The translations under genes and the position numbers were made by a program. Below, piece by piece: positions 17,098 to 25,994 of a stretch of 56,575 nt of DNA; the stretch's first letter is position 1; each line of letters opens with the position of its first letter. The notes beneath the pieces were generated by a model. That model had not been told where the DNA came from. It saw nothing but the letters and a program-made list of their open reading frames with translations, and did not search any database. Origin of the DNA: Caldilineaceae bacterium (GTDB lineage: Bacteria; Chloroflexota; Anaerolineae; Caldilineales; Caldilineaceae); assembly GCA_026989655.1 (NCBI GenBank), contig JALSIX010000099.1, forward strand, positions 1 through 56,575, written 5' to 3'.

Positions 17098-18315
17098 ATG
17101 CGCATTCTCTTTCTCGCACAGGTGCTCCCGTACCCCCTGGATGCCGGGCCCAAGACCCGGGCCTACTACGTGTTGCGCTATCTGGCCCAGCACCACCGCG
17201 TCACCCTGTTGGCCTTCACCCGGCCCACCGATCCGCCGGCGGCCATGGCCCATCTGGCCCGCTTCTGCGAGGAGGTACAGGGGGTCCCCATGCGTCGCTC
17301 CACCCTGCGCAATGTCCGGGACCTGGCCCGCAGCCTGCTGGGCCGTTGGCCCTTCATGGTCCGCCGAGACTGGATCCCCGAGATGGTCCGACAGGTGGAC
17401 CGCCAGGTCCAGAGCGGTGAGTACGACGCTGTCCACGCGGACCAACTGTGGATGGCCCCCTATGCTCTTCGGGGCCAGGCCATCTCCCAACGGATCCACG
17501 GGAAATCCCTGCGGACGGTCCTGGACCAACACAACGCGGTCTTCCAGATCCCCATGCGCCTGGCCCACCATCAGCCCAACCCCCTGCTGCGGGGACTGCT
17601 CCATCTGGAGGCGACGAAGCTGCAACGGTTCGAGCGCCAGGTCTGCGGCCAGTTCGACCGGGTGGTATGGGTCACCCGAGAGGATCGGGACGCACTGGTG
17701 GAGCGGACCGGATATCCCGGCAGCGGGGATCCGGTCATCCCCATCTGTGTGGAGCCCGAGGAGGGGGCGTTGCGCGACCATGTGGAACGCCCCTTTCGCG
17801 TGACGTTCCTGGGCGGGATGCACTGGCCCCCGAACGCAGAGGGCATCCAATGGTTTGCCGACAGGGTCTGGCCTGAACTGCACCAGGCCTTCCCCCAGGT
17901 CCGTCTGACCGTGATCGGCAAGGAGCCTCCGGCCAGGTTGCGGGCCCAGGCCCAGGATCCAGAGCGGAGGATCGAGGTGCTGGGCTACGTGGAGGATCCC
18001 ACCCCCTACCTGGCCGAGACCGCGGTCTTCATCGTCCCCCTCCACGCGGGAGGGGGGATGCGGGTGAAGATCCTGGACGCCTGGCGCTGGAAACTGCCCG
18101 TGGTCTCCACCTCCATCGGAGCCGAGGGGATCGACGTCCGCCCCGGGGAGAACATCCTCCTGGGCGACTCCCCCCAGGCGTTCAGCCGACATGTCCGGGC
18201 CCTGCTCGCGGACCCCGGCCGGGCCCGGGCCATGGTGGAGGAGGCCCATGCGACCCTGCGCCGGGCCTACCACTGGCGTCGTCGCTATCGGGCGTGGGAC
18301 ATCGTGTACTCTTGA
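17098..18315 (+). CDS. GT4 glycosyltransferase of the Stp1 (TIGR03087-like) type
   Basis: The 405-residue protein starts MRILFLAQVLPYPLDAGPKT. The donor domain has FLGGMHWPPNAEGIQWFAD near residue 238 and GGMRVKILDAWRWKLPVVST near residue 320. These blocks characterise the sugar transferase group found in exosortase-linked and other exopolysaccharide clusters. It is related to the gene at 19789-21096, so this operon contains two members of the same branch. It follows the GT2 gene by 3 bp. The 43-bp gap to the next gene contains only that gene's ribosome-binding site. Confidence 0.86.
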   Translation: MRILFLAQVLPYPLDAGPKTRAYYVLRYLAQHHRVTLLAFTRPTDPPAAMAHLARFCEEVQGVPMRRSTLRNVRDLARSLLGRWPFMVRRDWIPEMVRQVDRQVQSGEYDAVHADQLWMAPYALRGQAISQRIHGKSLRTVLDQHNAVFQIPMRLAHHQPNPLLRGLLHLEATKLQRFERQVCGQFDRVVWVTREDRDALVERTGYPGSGDPVIPICVEPEEGALRDHVERPFRVTFLGGMHWPPNAEGIQWFADRVWPELHQAFPQVRLTVIGKEPPARLRAQAQDPERRIEVLGYVEDPTPYLAETAVFIVPLHAGGGMRVKILDAWRWKLPVVSTSIGAEGIDVRPGENILLGDSPQAFSRHVRALLADPGRARAMVEEAHATLRRAYHWRRRYRAWDIVYS

Positions 18316-18358
18316 CCAGAGCCCGGCTCTGGACGTGAGCGGAGGAACGAACCGGCAT

Positions 18359-19792
18359 ATGGCGCGCGCATCCTCGCTTCGTGTTCTCGCATCGCGGCGG
18401 GATCTGGGGAGCCCCCGGGCCCTGCTGTTCGGCCTTCTCGGGCTCTCCGTCCTCGTCCGGATCGGAGCGGCCATCTACCTGGGCGATCGAGTGGTGCCCC
18501 TGCCCGGGACCGCGGATCAGGTCTCGTACCACAACCTGGCGGTCCGGGTCCTGCAGGGCTATGGGTTCAGCTTCCCAGAGCCCTGGTGGCCCATGACCGC
18601 GGCCAACGCGCCCACCGCCCACTGGAGCTACCTCTACACCCTCTACCTGACCGGCGTGTACGCGCTCTTCGGCGTCCATCCGGTGGCGGCCCGGCTCATC
18701 CAGGCCGTGGCCGTGGGGATCCTCCAGCCCCTGCTCACCTACGGGCTGGCCCAGGAGGTCTTCCGAGATCTGAAGGACCCTCGGCTTCCGGGGGAGGGGA
18801 GGGGTCCCCTCCGCACCTGGATCGGCCTGATCGCGGCCGGGCTGTGCGCGCTCTACGCCTATTTCATCTACTATGCCGGATCCCTGATGACCGAGCCCTT
18901 TTACATCACCGGGATCCTGGCCATCCTCTACCTCTCCATCCGCCATGTACACCTGCTGCAGGAGCAACCCCAGGAGGCCATGCGGGTCCGCTGGCGCTTT
19001 GCCGTCCTCCTGGGGATCCTGCTGGCCGTGGTGGTGTTGCTGCGCCAGCTCTTCCTGGTCTTCGTTCCCTTCCTGTTCCTGTGGCTGCTGTGGCATGCCC
19101 GGCGGCAAGGTCAGTGGCGCTCCATGGCCCTTCACCTGGCGTTGGCCGGGGGGATCCTGGCGGGTGCCATCGCGCCCTTCACCCTCTACAACTACCTGCG
19201 GTTCCAGCGCTTTGTCCTCCTCAACACCAACGCAGGCTACGCGTTCTACCTGGCCAACCATCCCATCTACGGCACGCGCTTCATCGACATCCTGCCCCGA
19301 GACGTGGCCACCTACACGGAGCTGATCCCCCAGGAGCTTCGCCACCTGGACGAGGCCGCCCTGGATCGGGCCCTGCTCCGCCGGGCCGTGGAGATCATCC
19401 TCCAGGATCCGGTCCGGTACATGCTCCTCAGCCTGAGCCGGATACCCAGCTACTTCCGCTTCTGGCCCTCGGCCAGCTCCAGCCTCATCAGCAACATCGC
19501 CCGGGTAGGCTCCTTCGGCATCCTCTTTCCCTTCATGCTGTTCGGACTGGTCCGTTCTCTGCGCCACCGCCCCGGGCCGGCCCTCTGGCTGCTGTACATC
19601 TTCAGCCTGGTCTACGTGGGCATCCACCTCCTCTCGTGGACCCTGCCCCGCTATCGGCTGCCGGTGGATGCCGTGTGGCTTCTCTTCGCGGCCTACGGGC
19701 TCCTGTACCTCTTCCACACCTTCTATGCTCCACGTGGCGGAGGTCCGGTGGACCGGGACCGCGGCCCTTCCCCGTCGGAGAGGCGTTCGTGA
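18359..19792 (+). CDS. GT39/ArnT-like integral membrane glycosyltransferase
   Basis: The 477-residue protein has about ten membrane helices. The first extracytoplasmic loop contains the acidic segment GTADQVSYHNLAVRVLQGYG, as in GT-C enzymes of the PMT/ArnT superfamily. The loop before the last helices is long and carries DILPRDVATYTE. Such enzymes use polyprenyl-phosphate sugars outside the membrane to decorate glycans, lipids or proteins. The GT2 at 4461-5714 could supply the donor. I chose ATG 18359 with GGAGG at 18341-18345; a GTG at 18335 adds eight residues. The end overlaps the next start by 4 bp. Confidence 0.82.
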   Translation: MARASSLRVLASRRDLGSPRALLFGLLGLSVLVRIGAAIYLGDRVVPLPGTADQVSYHNLAVRVLQGYGFSFPEPWWPMTAANAPTAHWSYLYTLYLTGVYALFGVHPVAARLIQAVAVGILQPLLTYGLAQEVFRDLKDPRLPGEGRGPLRTWIGLIAAGLCALYAYFIYYAGSLMTEPFYITGILAILYLSIRHVHLLQEQPQEAMRVRWRFAVLLGILLAVVVLLRQLFLVFVPFLFLWLLWHARRQGQWRSMALHLALAGGILAGAIAPFTLYNYLRFQRFVLLNTNAGYAFYLANHPIYGTRFIDILPRDVATYTELIPQELRHLDEAALDRALLRRAVEIILQDPVRYMLLSLSRIPSYFRFWPSASSSLISNIARVGSFGILFPFMLFGLVRSLRHRPGPALWLLYIFSLVYVGIHLLSWTLPRYRLPVDAVWLLFAAYGLLYLFHTFYAPRGGGPVDRDRGPSPSERRS

Positions 19793-21096
19793 GGATCCTC
19801 TACGTCGTCCCCAACCCGCCCTCTCTGGTGCGGGTGCGCCCCTTCAACCTGATCCGCGCGCTGGCGGCCCGGGGCCATGCGATCACCGTGGCCTGCCCCT
19901 GGCGAGGCGCCGCGGAGTGGGAGGATGTGGTCCGCCTGCGAGAGGCCGGCTTCCAGGTCCTCACCGCGCCCTTGACCGCCGCCCGCATCGCCCGCAACTG
20001 CGTGCACGCGGCGGTCCACGGGCTTCCCCTGCAGGCCGCCTACGGAGAGGTCCCTGCACTGCACAGGCAACTGGAGGCCCACCTGGCTCGCCCGCCCGGG
20101 TACCACGTGGTCCATGTGGAACACCTGCGGGGAGCCCGGTATGGCCTCCACATCCAGGGGTTCCTGGCCCGGCACGGGCAACGGACCGAGGTGCCCCTGA
20201 TCTGGGACAGCGTGGACTGCATCAGCCACCTGTTCGCCCAGGCAGCCCAGCAGAGCCAGAGCCGCAAGGGCCGCTGGATGGCCCGGATCGAGCTGCCCCG
20301 GACCCGTCGCTACGAGCGCTATCTCCTGCGACGGTTCCACCACGTGCTGGTCACGTCGCCCGTGGATCGGGAGGCGTTTCGTGCCCTCTCGGGGGCCCCC
20401 GGGGGCCATGCCCTCGCGGACCGGATCACCGTCCTGCCCAACGGGGTGGACCTGGCCTACTTCCACTGCGTGGACCGGGGCCGAGATGCGGCCACGGTGC
20501 TCTTCACGGGCAAGATGAGCTACCACGCCAATGTCACCGCGGCCCTGTACCTGATCCAGGAGATCATGCCCCGGGTATGGCAGGCCCTTCCCCAGGCCCA
20601 GGTGCTCATCGTGGGCAAAGATCCCCCGGATCGGCTCCAGGCCCTGGCCCGGGCCCACCCGCAGGTGGAAGTGGTGGGCACGGTTCCGGACATGCGTCCC
20701 TATCTCCACCGGGCCACCGTGGCCGCCGCGCCGGTGGTCTACGGGGCCGGGATCCAGAACAAGGTGCTGGAGGCACTGGCCTGTGGCCTCCCGGTGGTCA
20801 CCAGCGAGACAGCCGCCCGGGCCCTGAAGGCCACCTGGGGAAAGGAACTCCTGGTGGCGTCCCATGCGGCCGTCTTTGCCGAGAAGCTGGTCCAGGTCCT
20901 GCGCTCCCGGGAACTCCAGGACCAGCTTCGACGCGCGGGCCGGGCATACGTGGAGCGACACCACAGCTGGCAGGCCATCGCCCACACGCTGGAAGGGGTG
21001 TACGAGCGGGCCCGTTCCCACCCCCCGGCCCCGCCCGAGGGGCCCCCTCCTGTTCAGGACCCTTTCCGGATGGACCTCACGCCACCCACCGCCTGA
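19789..21096 (+). CDS. GT4 glycosyltransferase of the Stp1-like type
   Basis: The 435-residue protein starts at GTG 19789, overlapping the upstream stop (GTGA). The N-terminus VRILYVVPNPPSLVRVRPFN matches the acceptor domain of this branch. The donor domain has LFTGKMSYHANVTAALYLIQ near residue 238 and IQNKVLEALACGLPVVTSE near residue 320. It is a paralogue of the gene at 17098. The last 35 residues are Pro-rich and look disordered. It is the last gene of the long rightward glycosyltransferase operon; a 224-bp gap with a promoter follows. Confidence 0.86.
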   Translation: MRILYVVPNPPSLVRVRPFNLIRALAARGHAITVACPWRGAAEWEDVVRLREAGFQVLTAPLTAARIARNCVHAAVHGLPLQAAYGEVPALHRQLEAHLARPPGYHVVHVEHLRGARYGLHIQGFLARHGQRTEVPLIWDSVDCISHLFAQAAQQSQSRKGRWMARIELPRTRRYERYLLRRFHHVLVTSPVDREAFRALSGAPGGHALADRITVLPNGVDLAYFHCVDRGRDAATVLFTGKMSYHANVTAALYLIQEIMPRVWQALPQAQVLIVGKDPPDRLQALARAHPQVEVVGTVPDMRPYLHRATVAAAPVVYGAGIQNKVLEALACGLPVVTSETAARALKATWGKELLVASHAAVFAEKLVQVLRSRELQDQLRRAGRAYVERHHSWQAIAHTLEGVYERARSHPPAPPEGPPPVQDPFRMDLTPPTA

Positions 21097-21225
21097 GACC
21101 TGAGATGCCCTCTCCGTCCCCCCTGGCCCCTTCCAGGCCGCCTCGGAACCTGATGAACACGGAACATCCTGTAAGGATTGCTCCCGAAGGAGGTCAAATC
21201 GTAAGCCGATTATCATCAGAAACGC

Positions 21226-21254
21226 TTGAAAAGCCCAGAGCCATCCACTATGCT
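21226..21254 (+). promoter_or_regulatory. Sigma-70-type promoter for the glycosylphosphotransferase-heptose operon
   Basis: TTGAAA (21226-21231) and TATGCT (21249-21254) are separated by exactly 17 bp. The promoter lies 66 bp before the ATG at 21321. The surrounding 80 bp are A/T-richer than the genes. No terminator with a U-run was seen in the rest of the 224-bp gap, so read-through from the upstream operon is possible. Confidence 0.6.
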
Positions 21255-21320
21255 GGTAGGCGAGCCGCCTGGCTTCCTTCCCAAATGGCATCCGGAAACA
21301 GTCGGTAGGTGGAGGCACCT

Positions 21321-22814
21321 ATGACCCATCCCCCGATGGATGCGGCCGTGGCAGGCTATGTTCGGCCACAGGTCTCGCGTGTCAAACTGGACAAAGCTAC
21401 CCAGCGCCGGATCTACGTGGCTGTGCTCCTCATCAGCGATTCCCTGATGATCCTGGGGGCGTTCAGCCTGGCCTACCGGATCCGCTTCCTGTGGTTCCAG
21501 GAGTGGTTCGACCCCGGAGCCTTTCTCGATCCCGCCCGATACGGCGGCATCACCCTGGTGTTGATCGGGGTCTACCTGGGCATCTTCGCCCTCTTCCGCC
21601 TCTACCACTGGCAGACCCTGTTGGGCGGGGTGGAGGAGTACGCCCGGGCCGCGAACGCCTGCACGGTGGGGGCTGTGGGCGTCATGGTCTTCAGTTTCCT
21701 GGTGCCGGAGTTCGTCATCGCCCGGGGCTGGCTGGTGTTGGCCTGGGCCCTCTCCATCCTGGCCACGGTGAGCGCCCGGGCCCTGCTGCGCCATCTGGTC
21801 TACTACCTGCGCAGCAAGGGCTATTTCGTGGTCCCGGCCCTGGTGCTGGGGACCAACGACGAGGCCATCAGCCTGGCGGAGAGCCTGAGCAGCTACCGGC
21901 ACTCGGGGCTGGACATCCTGGGCTTCGTGGACAACGGCGAGAAGCCCATCGGCCATCCCGTGTCCGGGCGCCTGTCCGTGGTAGGGCGGATCGACCAGAT
22001 CGAGGCCCTGATCGATGCCTACAGTGTGGAGGAGCTGGTGATCGCCTCCTCCGCGCTCTCCGCGGAGGAGATCCTGGAGATCTTCCGGCGATATGGGCTC
22101 CAGGGGGATGTGGCCGTGCGGCTCTCCTCGGGCCTGTTCGACGTGCTCAACACGAACCTCCACGTGAAGGAGCTGGGCCTGGTTCCCCTGATCACGGTGA
22201 ACAAGGTCCGTCTGTCTCCCCTGGAGGCCTTCGTGAAGGGCGTCCTGGATCGGGCAGGGGCCCTGGTGGGGCTCCTGCTCCTCTCGCCCTTCCTGGTGGC
22301 CATCGCGGCAGCCATCAAGGCCACATCGCCCGGCCCCATCCTGTACCGGCGGCGGGTGGTGGGGCAGGGGGGCAAGCTCTTCGATGCCCTCAAGTTCCGG
22401 ACCATGTACACCAACGGGGATCAGCTCCTGACCCCGGAGCAGTGGGAGATCCTGCGCCGGGAGCACAAGCTCAAGGACGACCCTCGGGTGACGCCGGTGG
22501 GCCGCTTCCTCCGCAAGTACAGCCTGGACGAGCTGCCCCAGCTGTGGAACGTGCTCAAGGGGGAGATGAGCCTGATCGGGCCGCGGATGATCACCCTGGA
22601 GGAGCAGAAGAAATACGGGAAGTGGGATGCCAACCTGATGACCGTGAAGCCCGGAATGAGCGGCCTCTGGCAGGTGAGCGGCCGCTCCGACCTGGACTAC
22701 TCGGAGCGGATCCGGCTGGACATGCAGTACATCCGCAACTACAGCATCTGGCTCGACCTCCAGCTCATCATCCGTACCATCTTCGTGGTGCTCACAGGCC
22801 GAGGCGCCTATTGA
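21321..22814 (+). CDS. Undecaprenyl-phosphate glycosylphosphotransferase (WbaP/CpsE family)
   Basis: The protein of about 497 residues initiates glycan synthesis by moving a sugar phosphate to undecaprenyl phosphate. Four N-terminal membrane helices (about 35-150) precede a Rossmann-like CoA-binding-3 domain ([20 protein letters not shown]). A fifth re-entrant helix and the catalytic bacterial sugar transferase domain follow. Motifs seen are [52 protein letters not shown] and [16 protein letters not shown]. All conserved Arg, Asp-Glu and Pro-Arg motifs are present, so it should be active. I chose ATG 21321 because GGTGGAGG at 21307-21314 is well spaced; a GTG at 21309 lies inside that site. 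The heptose genes follow 14 bp later, which ties heptose to this glycan. Confidence 0.93.
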   Translation: MTHPPMDAAVAGYVRPQVSRVKLDKATQRRIYVAVLLISDSLMILGAFSLAYRIRFLWFQEWFDPGAFLDPARYGGITLVLIGVYLGIFALFRLYHWQTLLGGVEEYARAANACTVGAVGVMVFSFLVPEFVIARGWLVLAWALSILATVSARALLRHLVYYLRSKGYFVVPALVLGTNDEAISLAESLSSYRHSGLDILGFVDNGEKPIGHPVSGRLSVVGRIDQIEALIDAYSVEELVIASSALSAEEILEIFRRYGLQGDVAVRLSSGLFDVLNTNLHVKELGLVPLITVNKVRLSPLEAFVKGVLDRAGALVGLLLLSPFLVAIAAAIKATSPGPILYRRRVVGQGGKLFDALKFRTMYTNGDQLLTPEQWEILRREHKLKDDPRVTPVGRFLRKYSLDELPQLWNVLKGEMSLIGPRMITLEEQKKYGKWDANLMTVKPGMSGLWQVSGRSDLDYSERIRLDMQYIRNYSIWLDLQLIIRTIFVVLTGRGAY

Positions 22815-22828
22815 GCCTCTGCTGAGCC

Positions 22829-23812
22829 ATGATCATCACCCGGACACCGCTGCGCATCAGCTTTGTCGGCGGGGGCACCGATCTCCCGGCCTTCTACCGC
22901 CAGGAGCCCGGCGCAGTGATCTCCACGGCCATCGACAAGTACATCTACATCACGGTGAACCCGAAGTTCGACGCCAAGATCCGGGCGAGCTACTCCGTGA
23001 CCGAGATCGTGGACTCGGTGGACGAGCTGCAGCACGAGCTGATCCGGGAGGCCCTGCGGCTGGTGGGCATCGACGGCGGCATCGAGATCACCTCCATCTC
23101 CGACATCCCCTCCCAGGGAACCGGCCTGGGCTCCTCCAGCACCTACACCGTGGGGCTGCTCAACGCCCTCTACGCGTACAAGGGCCAGCTGGTCAGCGCG
23201 GAGCGGCTGGCCCGGGAGGCCTGCCAGATCGAGATCGAGATCTGTGGCAAGCCCATCGGCAAGCAGGACCAGTACATCGCGGCCTACGGCGGCTTCCAGC
23301 TCTTCGAGTTCCTGCCCGACGAGACCGTCACCGTGACCCCCCTCCTGCTGAACCGGGCAGAACGCCGATGGCTCGAGAGCCACCTCCTGCTCCTCTACAC
23401 CGGCCTGACCCGCTCCGCGGACACCATCCTGGGGCGTCAGGCGGCCAACACCACCCACGACAACGCGACCCAGAAGCGGTTGCGGCGCATGCGGCGGATG
23501 GTCTCCGAGCTCCACCAGGCCATCCTGGCCAAGGAGTGGGACGCCATCGGCCACCAGTTGCACCGGGGATGGGAGGAGAAGCGCCAACTGGCCCAGGGCA
23601 TCAGCAACTCCCGGATCGACGCTTGGTACACCCGGGCCCGGGAGCACGGCGCCATCGGCGGCAAGATCCTGGGAGCCGGCGGCGGAGGCTTCCTCCTCCT
23701 GTACGCGCCGCCCGAGTGCCACCCTGAGATCGTCCGGGCCCTGCCGGAACTGCGCCCGGTCCCCTTCCGGCTCGAGCAGCAGGGCAGCCGGATCATCTAC
23801 GTGGAGGACTGA
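22829..23812 (+). CDS. hddA: D-glycero-alpha-D-manno-heptose 7-phosphate kinase (GHMP family)
   Basis: The 327-residue GHMP kinase starts MIITRTPLRISFVGGGTDLP, the hallmark of the heptose kinase branch. It has the ATP-binding loop GTGLGSSSTYTVGLLNAL near residue 105 and the C-terminal GGKILGAGGGGFLLLYAP near residue 280. It phosphorylates C1 of D-glycero-D-manno-heptose 7-phosphate to give the alpha 1,7-bisphosphate. The identity is strengthened by the next three genes, which supply the other pathway steps. Its stop overlaps the gmhA start by one base. Confidence 0.92.
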   Translation: MIITRTPLRISFVGGGTDLPAFYRQEPGAVISTAIDKYIYITVNPKFDAKIRASYSVTEIVDSVDELQHELIREALRLVGIDGGIEITSISDIPSQGTGLGSSSTYTVGLLNALYAYKGQLVSAERLAREACQIEIEICGKPIGKQDQYIAAYGGFQLFEFLPDETVTVTPLLLNRAERRWLESHLLLLYTGLTRSADTILGRQAANTTHDNATQKRLRRMRRMVSELHQAILAKEWDAIGHQLHRGWEEKRQLAQGISNSRIDAWYTRAREHGAIGGKILGAGGGGFLLLYAPPECHPEIVRALPELRPVPFRLEQQGSRIIYVED

Positions 23813-24462
23813 TGACCATGCACTTCTCCCCAGAAGCACATGCCTTTGCCGTCCGATATCTGGACGAGCTCCGGACCTGCCTGGACGAGCTGCCCATGGA
23901 CCGGATCGCCCAGGTGGCAGACCGGATCCTGGAGGCCTACCGCAAGGGCCAGTTGGTGGTCCTGATGGGCAACGGCGGCAGCGCGGCCACGGCCTCCCAC
24001 ATGGCCTGCGACCTGAGCAAGACCATCCTGGGCAACACGCCCGGACGCACCCGTTTCCGGGTCATGTCCCTGACGGACAACGTCCCCGGGCTCACCGCCT
24101 GGGCGAACGATGTGGGCTACGAGGCCGTCTTCGCAGAGCCCCTGCAGGCCTGGCTCCAGCCGGAGGACGTGGTCATCGCCATCAGCGGCAGCGGCAACTC
24201 CCCCAACATCCTGGAAGGAATCCGGGTGGCCCGGTCCCTGGGGGCCTACACCATCGGTCTGCTGGGCTTCGAGGGCGGAGAGGCCCGCCTCCTGGTCGAC
24301 CTGCCGGTGGTGGTGCCCCGCTCGAACTACGGCATCGTGGAGGACCTGCACATGGTGTTCGGCCACCTGATCACCGCGTACCTCCGGGAAACCCTTCAAC
24401 AGCAGGAGACTCTTCAGGCCTCCCATGGCGAGCTGGAAAGCGCTTATCCTGGCCGCTGGTGA
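23812..24462 (+). CDS. gmhA: Sedoheptulose 7-phosphate isomerase (SIS domain)
   Basis: The 216-residue SIS-domain protein has the phosphate-binding GNGGSAATASHMACDLSKT and the second site AISGSGNSPNILEGIRVA, which match phosphoheptose isomerase. It turns sedoheptulose 7-phosphate into D-glycero-D-manno-heptose 7-phosphate, the first committed step. The last 12 residues or so overlap the following gene by 38 bp in another frame and are not conserved in the family. A second ATG at 23818 is an alternative start. The overlap with hddC suggests translational coupling. Confidence 0.92.
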   Translation: MTMHFSPEAHAFAVRYLDELRTCLDELPMDRIAQVADRILEAYRKGQLVVLMGNGGSAATASHMACDLSKTILGNTPGRTRFRVMSLTDNVPGLTAWANDVGYEAVFAEPLQAWLQPEDVVIAISGSGNSPNILEGIRVARSLGAYTIGLLGFEGGEARLLVDLPVVVPRSNYGIVEDLHMVFGHLITAYLRETLQQQETLQASHGELESAYPGRW

Positions 24463-25183
24463 GGGCACCCGGCTGCGCCCCCTCACCCTGGACCGCCCCA
24501 AGCCCATGGTCCCGGTCCACGGCAAACCGGTCATCGGCCATATCGTCGAATGGCTCCGAGACCACGACGTCCGCGAGATCGCGGTGAACCTCCACTATCG
24601 CCCGGAACGTCTCGTGGCCTACCTGGGCGATGGCCGCGCGCACGGCGTCCGGATCCGCTACTCCCACGAGGACCCGGTGCTCGGGACGGCCGGCGCGGTC
24701 CGACACCTGGCGGACTTCTGGGGCGAGGATCCCTTCCTGGTGGTCTACGGCGATGTGCTCACCGATCTGGACCTGACCGCCCTCCAGGCCGCGCACGCCC
24801 ATCACCGGGAGACCGATCCCCGGACCGCAGCGACCCTGGCCCTCTACCGGGTGGACAACCCCACCGAGGTGGGCCTGGTGGAGCTGGACCCCCGAGGACG
24901 GATTCGCCGCTTCGTGGAGAAGCCCCAGCCCCACCAGGTGTTCACCGACCTGGCCAACGCGGGCGTCCTGGTGATGGAACCCACGGTCCTCTCCCAGATC
25001 CCGCCCGGCCGCTTCTACGATTTTGGACTGCACCTCTTCCCAGAACTGCTGCGGCAGGAGATCCCCCTCTACGGCTGGGTGGTGCCCCCGGGCACTCGGG
25101 TGCTGGACATCGGCACGCCGGACCGCTATGCCCTGGCCCAGCGGATCTGGCCCACACCTCACCCGGAGCCGCCCCTCCCATGA
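24425..25183 (+). CDS. hddC: D-glycero-alpha-D-manno-heptose 1-phosphate guanylyltransferase
   Basis: The 252-residue nucleotidyltransferase has the signature LAAGEGTRLRPLTLDRPKPM and the metal-binding VVYGDVLTDLDL near residue 105. It would transfer GMP from GTP to heptose 1-phosphate, giving the activated heptose used by a glycosyltransferase. The name rests on both the family and the operon: an alpha-specific kinase (hddA) precedes it, rather than the bifunctional HldE of the ADP-heptose route. Thymidylyl or mannose-1-phosphate transfer cannot be excluded from the fold alone. Confidence 0.88.
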   Translation: MASWKALILAAGEGTRLRPLTLDRPKPMVPVHGKPVIGHIVEWLRDHDVREIAVNLHYRPERLVAYLGDGRAHGVRIRYSHEDPVLGTAGAVRHLADFWGEDPFLVVYGDVLTDLDLTALQAAHAHHRETDPRTAATLALYRVDNPTEVGLVELDPRGRIRRFVEKPQPHQVFTDLANAGVLVMEPTVLSQIPPGRFYDFGLHLFPELLRQEIPLYGWVVPPGTRVLDIGTPDRYALAQRIWPTPHPEPPLP

Positions 25184-25755
25184 GCACGCCGGCTGTCTTC
25201 CTGGACCGGGATGGCGTCATCAACGTGAACCGCAGCGACTACGTGAAGTGTTGGGAGGAGTTCACCTTCCTGCCGGGCGCGTTGGAGGCCCTGAGGCGGC
25301 TGGCCCAGCTCCCCTGGCCCATCCTGGTGGTGACCAACCAGTCGGCCATCGGTCGAGGCATCGTCTCGCCCCAGACGGTGGCCGAGATCCACGAACGGAT
25401 GCGGGCAGCCATCCAGGAGCGGGGAGGCCGGATCGACGGCGTCTACGTGTGCCCCCACCACCCGGACCAGGGGTGTTCCTGTCGCAAGCCCGCACCCGGA
25501 CTGCTCTACCAGGCCCAGGCCGCCTTCCAGATCGATCTCTCCCGAAGCTGGCTGCTGGGCGACAGCGCCTCCGACCTCCTGGCCGCCCAGCGTGTGGGCT
25601 GCCGCCCCTTCCTGGCCCTCACCGGCCGCGGACAGGAGCAACGACCGGTGGCCCAGGCCTGTGTCCCCGAGTTCACGGTGGTACCGGACCTGGCGGCCTT
25701 CGTGGATCGATTGCTGGCCGAGCAGGCCGGCACCCTTGCCTCCTCTTCCCCCTGA
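25180..25755 (+). CDS. gmhB: D-glycero-D-manno-heptose 1,7-bisphosphate 7-phosphatase (HAD family)
   Basis: The 191-residue HAD phosphatase has motif I VFLDRDGVINVN, motif II VVTNQSAIGRG, the zinc-binding group CPHHPDQGCSCRKPAPG and the motif IV region LLGDSASDLLAAQ. The zinc loop is specific to the histidinol-phosphatase/GmhB group. It removes the C7 phosphate from the bisphosphate made by HddA. The start overlaps the hddC stop by 4 bp. With the three genes before it, this completes the route to GDP-D-glycero-alpha-D-manno-heptose. Confidence 0.92.
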   Translation: MSTPAVFLDRDGVINVNRSDYVKCWEEFTFLPGALEALRRLAQLPWPILVVTNQSAIGRGIVSPQTVAEIHERMRAAIQERGGRIDGVYVCPHHPDQGCSCRKPAPGLLYQAQAAFQIDLSRSWLLGDSASDLLAAQRVGCRPFLALTGRGQEQRPVAQACVPEFTVVPDLAAFVDRLLAEQAGTLASSSP

Positions 25756-25860
25756 TCCCCCAGCCCTCTTCCGCCTCCTTGCCCCACCCGGACCGCTCCG
25801 CGCCGGGGCCCGAGAGAGCCAGGGGCCTCTCCTCCATCGAAGCTCCGTCCTCCATCGGAG

Positions 25861-25879
25861 TTGTCAACGGATTGTCAAC
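25861..25879 (+). promoter_or_regulatory. Direct repeat TTGTCAAC with 11-bp period (Pho-box-like activator site)
   Basis: TTGTCAAC at 25861-25868 is repeated exactly at 25872-25879. One helical turn (11 bp) between direct repeats is the spacing bound by OmpR/PhoB-type winged-helix regulators, and the TGTCA core resembles the Escherichia coli Pho box. The site lies 18 bp upstream of an extended -10 (25898-25906). A winged-helix regulator is encoded at the end of the downstream gene run. The link between them is an inference. Confidence 0.5.
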
Positions 25880-25897
25880 ATAGGGGTTCCGGATCTG

Positions 25898-25906
25898 TGC
25901 TATGCT
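25898..25906 (+). promoter_or_regulatory. Extended -10 promoter element (TGCTATGCT)
   Basis: The bases TGC-TATGCT form an extended -10. The only -35-like hexamer is TTGTCA at 25872-25877, 23 bp away, which is too far for a normal promoter but fits an activator-dependent one with the direct repeat upstream. Confidence 0.4.
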
Positions 25907-25936
25907 AGGGGGCACAAGACCGGGCACTTCCCACAG

Positions 25937-25966
25937 TTGACAGAGCCCATTTTCGGCTGCTATATC
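25937..25966 (+). promoter_or_regulatory. Sigma-70-type promoter (TTGACA, 18 bp, TATATC)
   Basis: A perfect TTGACA (25937-25942) is followed after 18 bp by TATATC (25961-25966), which also has an upstream TG (TGCTATATC). Transcription would start near 25973, giving a leader of about 250 nt before the lipoprotein start at 26224. Confidence 0.6.
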
Positions 25967-25994
25967 CATCTACAGCCGTTCACGAATTCGTAGC

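Noticed and set aside
25843-25860. Hairpin CTCCG/CGGAG after gmhB considered as a terminator
   Set aside because: The stem is only 5 bp with an 8-nt loop and no run of T follows.
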